NCBI GenBank assembly: GCA_964553915.1
Contig: CAZKMM010000018.1
Coordinates: 1 to 29,034 of the forward strand
Direction of reading: 5' to 3'
DNA length: 29,034 bases
DNA from: CAZKMM01 sp964553915
Lineage (GTDB): Bacteria; RBG-13-61-14; DRUE01
In this document: piece by piece, positions 15,980-23,048 of the stretch
How the letters are laid out: each line of letters starts with the position of its first letter
How positions within the stretch are numbered: position 1 is the first letter of the stretch
Notes under the pieces: model-generated
The model's input: only the letters and a program-made list of their open reading frames with translations
Database searches by the model: none
What the model was told of the DNA's origin: nothing
Translations under genes and position numbers: made by a program

Positions 15980-18623
15980 GATAAAGCCCCAGGGAGAAAC
16001 TCCAGGGCTGAAAAATCATTTTCAACTTGTGCCTGCCAGCAGGGATGGGAATTGCCTGAAAAAGATAATTTGCCGGGTAAATCCGAACCTCGCTCCCATC
16101 CAGATATGCCCGCCAGCCCGGATAATAAAGATTTAAAAGCACCAGCCAGCCCGGGGTCTGATAATCCAGTTTGAGACGAATTCCGCTGGTATCTTCTTTT
16201 TCCAGCCCAAGCTCAGCTCGGGCAGGAGAAGAAAGCTTTAAATAAACCGGCTTAAATAAATCCGGATTTTCCGCAGAAAGCCACCAGTGCTTTTTGCTTA
16301 AACCCTGCTGGCAAATTTTTTCTAAAGCTAATTTTCTTTCTTTGAGCAGGCGGGGAGCAGGAGCAGAGAAAAACCTGGGAAGGGAGCTTTTTCTCAGATA
16401 GAGGAAAGGTCCGCGGTCATCAAGCAAAAGATAATTCTCCGGCAGAGTTCTGGTAAGCTCCAGGGAACCGAACAGGGCAAAATCTTGAGTCTGGTCGCCT
16501 CTGGGTCCGGGAAGAGTTGCCAGAGATAGTTTTTTAAACTTCTGGCTGATTTGATATTCTCTAAAGCCTTTCTCTGCCTGTTTTTGAGTCAGGAATCGGC
16601 TGAAAAGAAGCTGATTTTTGCTCAGGAGCAAAAACTGGGCTCCATCAGTTCTGGAATTTTTAGGAAGATAAATTCCTGCCTCAAAAATCAGCCCGGATGC
16701 TTGCCGGGAAAGAGCTAATTCTGCCCGGGCAGGAGGATGAAGCAGAACCGCTTCTCGGGTTTTTCCCTCCAGGGTAAATTCTGCCCGGCTGGAATAATTT
16801 GGGGCAGGCAGGAGCAATTTCCAGCTTTTTTCTTGGAGAAGGCTTTTGGCATTAAGCCGGTGTCTGGTCAGGAGGAATCCAAAGAGCCAGTCTTTTTCTG
16901 GCTCAGAGATTTTTTCCAGCTCCAGCGGAAGGTAAAATCTTCCCTGCTTGATATACTCCCAGCTTGCCTGTTCATTGTTCTCCCAGCGATTCAGGCAGGA
17001 GAAAAGAAGGAAATAATCCTCAGGATAAATCGGTCCCCGGTCTCTGAGGTCATAAAGCCCAAATAAAGAAGCGGTATTGGGAGGAAGAATGTCTTGATCC
17101 GGGCTGTAAATTCGCCTCAGCTCCAGAGCGGAAATATTTTTCTCCACAAACCCCGGTTTTTTTATCTGAAAAGCTTCTGTCCCGTAAAAAGGAACCGCAA
17201 AAACAAAATAAGAAAAAAGTTCAACAATCACCCCGAGAAAAATCAATCCCTTTAAACCCAATCCCGAGAAAAAAGCAAAAAATCTTTTTTCCCTTAATCC
17301 CGACAAAATCAGAATGAGAAAAAACATCAGAATCAATCCCAGGGCAAAGAAGAATTTCGGGGCGTGGAGCAAAAAGCTACGGAAGCTTACCAGATGGTAA
17401 ATCAACCATCCGAAAAAAATGACCAGAATAATTAGAAAATATTTTTTCAATAGGGTTAGCTTCTCAAATCCAAATCCTGCCAGCACCGAGATGCCCAGAG
17501 CCAAAATCGGCTGGAGATAGCGAAAGTTTAGAAACTGGTTGATTAGGGGCAGATGAGTAATTAAATGAAATCCCCCGCACCCGAAAAGAATCCCGGCAAC
17601 TAAAAGAACCTGAATCCAGAAAAAACTGGCAAAGATATTAAGACGCGGTAAAGCAAAAAGACTGACCAGAGCTAGAAGTGTTAAAAAAATTCCCAGATAA
17701 CTGGGAATGATGGTGAACCTTGCCAGCTCACCGGAGTATTTACCCAGACCCAGCCAGTAGTCAAAAATCGGAGTAAAAAGAGCAATTAAATGCTGGATTT
17801 GGAAATGAATCGTTCCCATCCCGGCAGGATGATAGTTCCAGCCCCGAAGAAATAGCTCCGCAAGGGGAATCAGACCATAATTCCAGAAATGAATCGGAGC
17901 AAACAGAACCAAAGCCAGCACCCCCCGCCCGAGCAGATTTTGGGCTTTCAGCTTTTTTTCCCGAAGAGCCTCAAGGAAGATAAAGAATATTGCAGAAAGA
18001 AAAATATAGCTGGAATAAAAATAGATTGGTTCAGGGTGAAATCCGGTGGAGAAAAGATAAATCACCCAAAGGCACATAACCAGGTCAAAAAACCGAAGCG
18101 AGCGAAAAAGCCGAAGAGTGAAAAGCAGAGCCAGAGGATAAAACATATAAACATAAAGGTCGATGAAGTTATGGAACTGGCGGAAATATCCCGAAAACAT
18201 AAAACCCACTCCCGAAAGCAGGGCTCCTGCCTGAGCAATTCCTACTCCCCGGGCTAAAAGCCAGGTAAAAAACCCGGAAAGAATCAGCAGAAAAACTAAA
18301 GACAGTTCAAATCCCCAATCATTTCCGATTAAAAATGCCGGTAACTTGAGAGGATGAGCTGCGGTAGCCCCCAGGGGTAGAATCAACGGAGCCCCAAAGC
18401 CCCGATACGGGTCCCAAAGAGCAAATCTTGCTTCCCGAAGCGCCTGAGAAGCCAGCTTATCCGCCGGATATAAGAAATAAACCGGGATCGGGTCCCAGAC
18501 CACCTCAAAAAGCATTTTCTTCCCTTCCAGCCAGCGGGTGGAAAAGACAGAGAAGCAAAGAAAGCTCATCAGCAAAAAAGCTTCTATATAATGACGGAGC
18601 GGGATTCTTCTCAATGAAGGCAT
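15903..18623 (-). CDS. YfhO-like polytopic membrane protein
   Basis: 906 residues. The N-terminal half (to about 480) has roughly a dozen hydrophobic helices, with WDPIPVYFLYPADKLAS and WDPYRGFGAPLILP loops near the start, resembling GT-C-type membrane proteins. A large extracytoplasmic part of about 400 residues follows. The C terminus carries the YfhO family ending: YYPGWRAYLDG (about 834), PANYLFQAIPIPAG, and a final helix before KSGSDF. YfhO relatives are implicated in glycosylating lipoteichoic acid or other surface glycans; the acceptor here is unknown. The ATG at 18623 is preferred over the TTG at 18626. No clear Shine-Dalgarno is seen, but a TATAAT hexamer sits 6 bp upstream. It lies 47 bp after the PilZ gene and converges on the NtrC-like gene, overlapping it by 77 bp. 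Confidence 0.88.
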   Translation of the reverse strand: MPSLRRIPLRHYIEAFLLMSFLCFSVFSTRWLEGKKMLFEVVWDPIPVYFLYPADKLASQALREARFALWDPYRGFGAPLILPLGATAAHPLKLPAFLIGNDWGFELSLVFLLILSGFFTWLLARGVGIAQAGALLSGVGFMFSGYFRQFHNFIDLYVYMFYPLALLFTLRLFRSLRFFDLVMCLWVIYLFSTGFHPEPIYFYSSYIFLSAIFFIFLEALREKKLKAQNLLGRGVLALVLFAPIHFWNYGLIPLAELFLRGWNYHPAGMGTIHFQIQHLIALFTPIFDYWLGLGKYSGELARFTIIPSYLGIFLTLLALVSLFALPRLNIFASFFWIQVLLVAGILFGCGGFHLITHLPLINQFLNFRYLQPILALGISVLAGFGFEKLTLLKKYFLIILVIFFGWLIYHLVSFRSFLLHAPKFFFALGLILMFFLILILSGLREKRFFAFFSGLGLKGLIFLGVIVELFSYFVFAVPFYGTEAFQIKKPGFVEKNISALELRRIYSPDQDILPPNTASLFGLYDLRDRGPIYPEDYFLLFSCLNRWENNEQASWEYIKQGRFYLPLELEKISEPEKDWLFGFLLTRHRLNAKSLLQEKSWKLLLPAPNYSSRAEFTLEGKTREAVLLHPPARAELALSRQASGLIFEAGIYLPKNSRTDGAQFLLLSKNQLLFSRFLTQKQAEKGFREYQISQKFKKLSLATLPGPRGDQTQDFALFGSLELTRTLPENYLLLDDRGPFLYLRKSSLPRFFSAPAPRLLKERKLALEKICQQGLSKKHWWLSAENPDLFKPVYLKLSSPARAELGLEKEDTSGIRLKLDYQTPGWLVLLNLYYPGWRAYLDGSEVRIYPANYLFQAIPIPAGRHKLKMIFQPWSFSLGLYLSLGSLLFGIFLLVMIWIRKSGSDF
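15985..16009 (+). terminator. Imperfect hairpin after the NtrC-like gene
   Basis: Five bases past the NtrC-like stop, AGCCC and GGGCT enclose an inner GGAG-AAA-CTCC stem with an asymmetric internal loop. The downstream plus-strand sequence (GAAAAATCATTTTC) is not a proper T-run. It lies wholly inside the coding end of the YfhO-like gene. It could end or stabilise the plus-strand transcript, but the evidence is weak. Confidence 0.25.
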
Positions 18624-18629
18624 CAAATC

Positions 18630-18635
18630 ATTATA
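18630..18635 (-). promoter_or_regulatory. TATAAT hexamer just before the YfhO-like gene
   Basis: A perfect -10 hexamer on the minus strand ends 6 bp before the ATG at 18623, the spacing seen for leaderless transcripts. The -35 position reads TTTTTA, which is poor. It could give an internal leaderless transcript separate from the upstream operon. Confidence 0.3.
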
Positions 18636-18670
18636 GCTTGTCAGAGCCGGGTTAAAAAATTTCTTACCTG

Positions 18671-19453
18671 CTAAAATACCTTGCTCTGCCGTTTTAAAAC
18701 CAGCTTTAAAGCATTGGATTTAATCTGATGGCGGATATGCTGGGACTTGGCAATCTGGGAAAGCTGGCGAGGATTAAGCCCGGGCAGAAGATTTAAGGCA
18801 GTGGGAAGCGGAGTTTTGGGATGAATCACCATCTGATAGCGAATCTCCTCATTCTGCATCCAGCCCGGATTACGTGCCAGCTCCTGAATTATCTCAATAC
18901 TCAGATGGGGGCTTTTTAGAATCTGTAAAACCTCCACCGCAGATAAATGGGGATTTTGAATCAGGAATTTAAACAACTGCTTGTCTCCCTGCTGAATTAA
19001 AACCGAAAGCACCCGCCGGCTCCCACGCTTTGCCAGATGAATCTTCTCTGCCCGGGATAAAGAACGAACCACCTGATATAAATTGGAATAATCACTCCCG
19101 CTCAAACTCAACCTCTTTTCCAGTTCCCTGGCTTCTTTCTCCTCTTCTTCCCCCGGCTCCTTTTCTACCCGCTCCGGGCGAGATAATTTTTCTTTTTCTA
19201 AAAGAAGATTTTTTATCAGCTCTTCTCCTGCTTCCAGATGCACTGCCACTCCCCCGGAAAAAACCCCTACCACCTCTCCTTTTGCTGGAACCGGCTCCTC
19301 TGAGCCGGGAAGAAAAATCTCCAGCTCTACCTTCTGCCGAATCTGAAGTTGAAACTCCCCGGGAACAAAAATCCCGGAATTTTTCAGGTTATTTTCCAGC
19401 TCCGCTTCAAATTCTTCCCAGCTGGAAAAGGTGCGAGAAAGTTTCTGGCTCAT
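18671..19453 (-). CDS. Degenerate PilZ-like domain plus helical-repeat protein
   Basis: 260 residues. Residues about 22-88 resemble the C-terminal part of a PilZ beta-barrel of the type common in Myxococcus: NSGIFVPGEF, then VELEIFLPG, then AKGEVVGVFSGGVAVHLE. The N-terminal RxxxR motif that grips cyclic di-GMP is not visible, so binding is doubtful. A Glu/Lys linker (about 90-115) leads to a helical region (about 120-255) with repeated NPHLSA, SPHLSI, NPGW and HPKTPL steps, like leucine-rich variant or HEAT-type repeats. Cytoplasmic; no membrane helix. The ATG overlaps the DUF4388 gene stop by 4 bp (ATGA), so the two are translated together and may form a complex. The specific function is unknown. 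Confidence 0.75.
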   Translation of the reverse strand: MSQKLSRTFSSWEEFEAELENNLKNSGIFVPGEFQLQIRQKVELEIFLPGSEEPVPAKGEVVGVFSGGVAVHLEAGEELIKNLLLEKEKLSRPERVEKEPGEEEEKEARELEKRLSLSGSDYSNLYQVVRSLSRAEKIHLAKRGSRRVLSVLIQQGDKQLFKFLIQNPHLSAVEVLQILKSPHLSIEIIQELARNPGWMQNEEIRYQMVIHPKTPLPTALNLLPGLNPRQLSQIAKSQHIRHQIKSNALKLVLKRQSKVF

Positions 19454-20973
19454 ACCTCAATTCCCTGTGCCTTAAGCTCCCGCTTTGCCTCTCTGCAGTT
19501 GGGATTACACCGAAGGGCAATTTTGAATTCCTCAATTGCCTGCTCCAGCTTTCCTTCCTCCTTTAAAATCTTTCCCAGAAAAACATGGGGGGAATCTATC
19601 TTCGGATTCATCTGAATGGCTTTTTGAATTTTCTCCTTTGCCCGCTCTCTTCTTTCCTCCAGCTCCAGCTTTGGATTGCAGTAAATGGTCCAGCCCAGAT
19701 ATCCATAGTATTCAGGCTCCTCCGGTTTTAGCTCCACTGCTTTTTCAAACATCTTCTGGGCATTGCTCCAGTCTCTCTGCCGAACATATTTAATTCCTTC
19801 CTGAAGGAATTTTTCTGCCCGGAGAGATTCAGAAAGCTCGGGCTCCTTCTTTGCTTTTAACTCCTTTAAGTATTCCCCTCTCTTTACCTCGGTGCGAAGC
19901 GATTCATAAGCCTTAATAATTTCTGTATTGATTTCTTCCAGCTTTTGCTCCAGCTCTGGCTCTAACCGTGCGGGAAACCGCTCCCGGGAAAATTCCTCCA
20001 GCCGAGCCCGATAGGCTTTTTCTATTTCAGAATCATCCGCCTCCTCACTTACCCCTAAAAGCTGAAAATAATTCCTGGATTTTAAGTCCAGATAAAATTC
20101 CATAATCTTTTCCGGTGATTCTTTTTCTTCCTCTGCTTCCAGCTCCTCAGAAAAAGCCTCTTCTATCTCCACCTCCGGAGCCAAGGGAGAGATAAATACC
20201 TCCTCCCGAGCTGAAACCTCTTCTCCCGCAACCAGCTCCCGAATCCTGCTCGCCAGCTTTCCCTCCACTCCGAGCAAACCGGTAAGCAAGAAAAGATATA
20301 AAAGCCTGCGGGCAAAAGGATATTCCGACTCCAGCTTTTGAAGTTGACCGAGAGATTTTTCTCCGTCTATTTTCTGGATAAATTCCTCCTCTCTGGGATT
20401 TAAAGCAAAAAGTTTTATCCGCTCCTCCATTCCTGGCAGTGGGGTGATAAGCCCATCTCCTAAAAGCTCCAGCTGACGCTCCAGCACCGGCTCCGGAAGA
20501 TGAAGATAAATCCCTTCTTTCATAAGAAGATGAAAGGAAAAATCAAACCGGTAGATTTTTTCTATGAACTCGGTTTCCGGATAAAACCGATATTCCCCTT
20601 GCTCAAAAGCAAAGGCGGTTAAAATCTTATTCCTGGTTTGTGCCTTTACCTCCTGGTAAAGCTCCCGGGGCTTGAGCAAACCGAGCTTAACCAGAGCTGC
20701 CCCCTGCTTGATTCCCTCTTTCAGCATCAGCTCCACGCTTCGCTCATAATCTTCCTCGGTAATTTTTCCCTGCTTGACCAGATACCTCCCCAGGGTCTCA
20801 TCCCGAAGCGAGCTTTCCACATTTACCGGTCTGCCCTGAATTACATAAATGGTTTTGTTCAGACCTTCTTCTGCCAGCACCAGCCTCCCCGTCTCCTCCT
20901 GGTCATAAAGATAGGTTAAAAGCCGACAGACCGGATGCTCCGCTATGCTTCCCTCCAGCCAGTTCTTATCCAT
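19450..20973 (-). CDS. DUF4388 (PATAN-like) protein with J-like domain and TPRs
   Basis: 507 residues. The N-terminal domain (about 1-60) has the DUF4388 pattern: an initial hydrophobic helix, TGRLVLAEEGLNKTIYVIQG, then a helical part GRYLVKQGKITEEDYE and LGLLKPRELY. Residues about 150-240 form another helical region, followed by an acidic linker (250-288). Residues 301-372 look like a DnaJ J domain (NYFQLLGVSEEADDSEIEKA), but the HPD tripeptide is absent, so it should not stimulate DnaK. TPR helices fill 385-505. DUF4388 proteins occur in signalling and gliding or polarity systems of Myxococcota and relatives, without a defined biochemistry. The gene overlaps comEA by 8 bp and the PilZ-like gene by 4 bp. 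Its partner is most likely the PilZ-like protein. Confidence 0.85.
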   Translation of the reverse strand: MDKNWLEGSIAEHPVCRLLTYLYDQEETGRLVLAEEGLNKTIYVIQGRPVNVESSLRDETLGRYLVKQGKITEEDYERSVELMLKEGIKQGAALVKLGLLKPRELYQEVKAQTRNKILTAFAFEQGEYRFYPETEFIEKIYRFDFSFHLLMKEGIYLHLPEPVLERQLELLGDGLITPLPGMEERIKLFALNPREEEFIQKIDGEKSLGQLQKLESEYPFARRLLYLFLLTGLLGVEGKLASRIRELVAGEEVSAREEVFISPLAPEVEIEEAFSEELEAEEEKESPEKIMEFYLDLKSRNYFQLLGVSEEADDSEIEKAYRARLEEFSRERFPARLEPELEQKLEEINTEIIKAYESLRTEVKRGEYLKELKAKKEPELSESLRAEKFLQEGIKYVRQRDWSNAQKMFEKAVELKPEEPEYYGYLGWTIYCNPKLELEERRERAKEKIQKAIQMNPKIDSPHVFLGKILKEEGKLEQAIEEFKIALRCNPNCREAKRELKAQGIEV

Positions 20974-21487
20974 CTTTTTTAATCATAAAATATCTTTTCA
21001 ATTCCTGCATCTTTTGAGGGGAGAGCTTTCCTGATTTCTCCAGTTGCTCCCAGCTGGTAAATCCTCCCAGCTGAGCCCGTAATTTAAGGATTTTTTTTGC
21101 CTGTTTGATTCCAATGCCTTTCACCAGTTGAAGTTCCCGGGAAGTTGCCTGATTCAAAAGCATCTTTTCCCCGCCCAAAAGTCTGGTCCAGTTGCTCGCC
21201 CCTTCCGGAATTACCTGACAGCTTTGCTCAATTAAAATCAAATCCAGATTTTTCAGAATTTTTTCCGGACAGCCAGGATTGACCTTTTCCGCACTCAGCG
21301 GATAGCTCAGCTCTAAAATCCTGGTTTGATTATTTTCTCTGAGCTCCAGATATTTAATTTGCGATAAATCTGGCGGGGCAAATTTTTCCCGGAAAGAACT
21401 CAGAAGAGCTATCAGCAAAAGCATCCCCAGTGCCCAGGTAAGAATTTTATTTGCTTTTTTTCTTTGGAGCTTTTTTTTCTTTTTCAT
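20966..21487 (-). CDS. ComEA-like membrane protein with helix-hairpin-helix domain
   Basis: 173 residues from the ATG at 21487. It has a Lys-rich N terminus (MKKKKKLQRKK), one membrane helix at about 14-31, and a middle section without a recognised fold. The C-terminal double helix-hairpin-helix (LLNQATSRELQLVKGIGIKQA, 111-130, and on to about 165) is the ComEA DNA-binding domain. ComEA proteins bind incoming DNA outside the inner membrane during natural transformation; some relatives have other roles. The open frame runs back to 21598, but a start there would bury the Lys-rich/membrane N terminus and overlap the preceding gene by 152 bp, so the internal ATG is preferred. It still overlaps cimA by 41 bp. 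No comEC is present in the window. Confidence 0.8.
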   Translation of the reverse strand: MKKKKKLQRKKANKILTWALGMLLLIALLSSFREKFAPPDLSQIKYLELRENNQTRILELSYPLSAEKVNPGCPEKILKNLDLILIEQSCQVIPEGASNWTRLLGGEKMLLNQATSRELQLVKGIGIKQAKKILKLRAQLGGFTSWEQLEKSGKLSPQKMQELKRYFMIKKDG

Positions 21488-23048
21488 CTTTATAGAGTTT
21501 ATAATCAATACTATCTGTGAGCGCCTGCCAGCTCGCTTCAATGATATTATCTGATACCCCCACAGTTCCCCAGTGGTCTTTGCCATCAGTGGATTCAATC
21601 AAAACCCGCACCTGACTGGCAGTTCCCAGCCCGGCAGGAAGCACCCGAACCTTATAATCAATCAGCCGAACCTGTTTTAGGGAAGGATAAAATCTCTCCA
21701 GTGCTTTGCGCAGGGCATTGTCCAGGGCATTCACCGGACCCACTCCCTCTGAGGCGGTATGCTCCACTTTCCCTCCTACTTCTACCATAATCGTGGCTTC
21801 TGCCCGAGGAACTTTATCTTCAGGTCTTTTTTCATCAATCACCCGAAAGCCCCGAAAATTAAAATAGCGCTTGCGTTTGCCCAGGGCATTTTCCAGAAGA
21901 AGTTCAAAGCTCGCCTCTGCTCCCTCAAACTGATACCCCTGCTCCTCGAGTTTTTTAATCCGCTCCAGCACCTGGCGAACTAGAGCGCTTTTTCGGTCAA
22001 GGCGAATTCCCAGCTCTCGGGCTTTATATAAAATGGTGCTTTTCCCTGCCTGGTCTGAAATTAAAATCCGCCTTTGATTCCCTACCTGAGCGGGGTCAAT
22101 ATGCTCATAGGTTTTAGGATTTTTTAAGACCGCATCAGTATGCTGACCCCCTTTATGAGCAAAAGCGCTATCTCCCACATAGGGTTGATGACTGTCCGGT
22201 GGACGATTAACCAGCTCCCAGACCAGATGAGAAAGCTCCCGAAGCTTTTTAAGATTTTCTCGTTCCAGCACCTGATAGCCTCGCTTGAGCATCAGATTGG
22301 GAATCAAAACGCATAAATCCGCATTTCCGCATCGCTCCCCAAAGCCATTGATGGTGCCCTGCACCATTTCCACTCCCTGCTCAACCGCCAGTAGAGAGTT
22401 CGCCACTGCCAGTCCGCAGTCATTATGGGAATGAATGGAAAATTTTACCGGAAAAAGCTTGAGCATCTCTTGGCAGGCTTCTGCTACTTCTTCGGGCATT
22501 GCTCCGCCATTGGTATCGCACAGGCAGATAGCATCTGCCCCGGCTTCATAAGCCTGATTCAAACAGTCTAAGGTATAAGAGCGGGATTCTTTATATCCGT
22601 TAAAAAAATGCTCCGCATCAAAAAATACTTTTTTCCCCCTCTGCTTCAGATAATCAATAGTCTGAGATATCATCCTTAAATTTTCTTTTAAGCTGGTATT
22701 AAGCACCTGGCGGATATGAAGCTCCCAGCTCTTTCCCACAATGCTCACATAATCCACTTTAAGTTTAGCCAGTTTGCTCACCTGAGGGTCTTGAGAAGGG
22801 CGAAGACCTTTTTTACAGGTGGAGCCAAAAGCCACCAGCCTGCTGTTCTTTAATCCCTGGCTTAAAATAATTTGAAAAAAACGCTCATCTTTGGGATTGG
22901 CACTGGGCCAGCCCCCTTCTAAAAAATGAATTCCCAGCTCATCCAGTTTTTGGGCAATTCTCAGCTTATCCTCAATGCTGAAATTAACATCCTCTCCCTG
23001 ACAGCCATCTCTTAAAGTGGTGTCATAAACATAAATTTGCTTTTTCAT
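21447..23048 (-). CDS. cimA: (R)-citramalate synthase
   Basis: 533 residues, the length of the citramalate synthase branch of the LeuA superfamily. It condenses pyruvate and acetyl-CoA to citramalate, the entry to the threonine-independent route to isoleucine. The TIM-barrel domain has YDTTLRDGCQGE (8-19), the metal-binding HSHND (206-210) and NGFGERCGNADL (234-245). A C-terminal regulatory LeuA-dimer-type domain spans about 400-515 (EGVGPVNALDNALRKAL, then GTASQVRVLIES), where isoleucine feedback is expected. The protein ends in a Lys-rich tail. It overlaps lysC by 4 bp. The tail overlaps the start of the comEA-like gene. Homocitrate or isopropylmalate synthase is less likely given the length and the DGCQGE signature. 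Confidence 0.93.
   Translation of the reverse strand: MKKQIYVYDTTLRDGCQGEDVNFSIEDKLRIAQKLDELGIHFLEGGWPSANPKDERFFQIILSQGLKNSRLVAFGSTCKKGLRPSQDPQVSKLAKLKVDYVSIVGKSWELHIRQVLNTSLKENLRMISQTIDYLKQRGKKVFFDAEHFFNGYKESRSYTLDCLNQAYEAGADAICLCDTNGGAMPEEVAEACQEMLKLFPVKFSIHSHNDCGLAVANSLLAVEQGVEMVQGTINGFGERCGNADLCVLIPNLMLKRGYQVLERENLKKLRELSHLVWELVNRPPDSHQPYVGDSAFAHKGGQHTDAVLKNPKTYEHIDPAQVGNQRRILISDQAGKSTILYKARELGIRLDRKSALVRQVLERIKKLEEQGYQFEGAEASFELLLENALGKRKRYFNFRGFRVIDEKRPEDKVPRAEATIMVEVGGKVEHTASEGVGPVNALDNALRKALERFYPSLKQVRLIDYKVRVLPAGLGTASQVRVLIESTDGKDHWGTVGVSDNIIEASWQALTDSIDYKLYKDEKEKKAPKKKSK

Noticed and set aside
20966..21598. Longer start for the ComEA-like gene at 21598
   Set aside because: The extra 37 residues lie over conserved CimA codons and are not membrane-protein-like. 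The Lys-rich stretch and membrane helix begin at the internal ATG at 21487.
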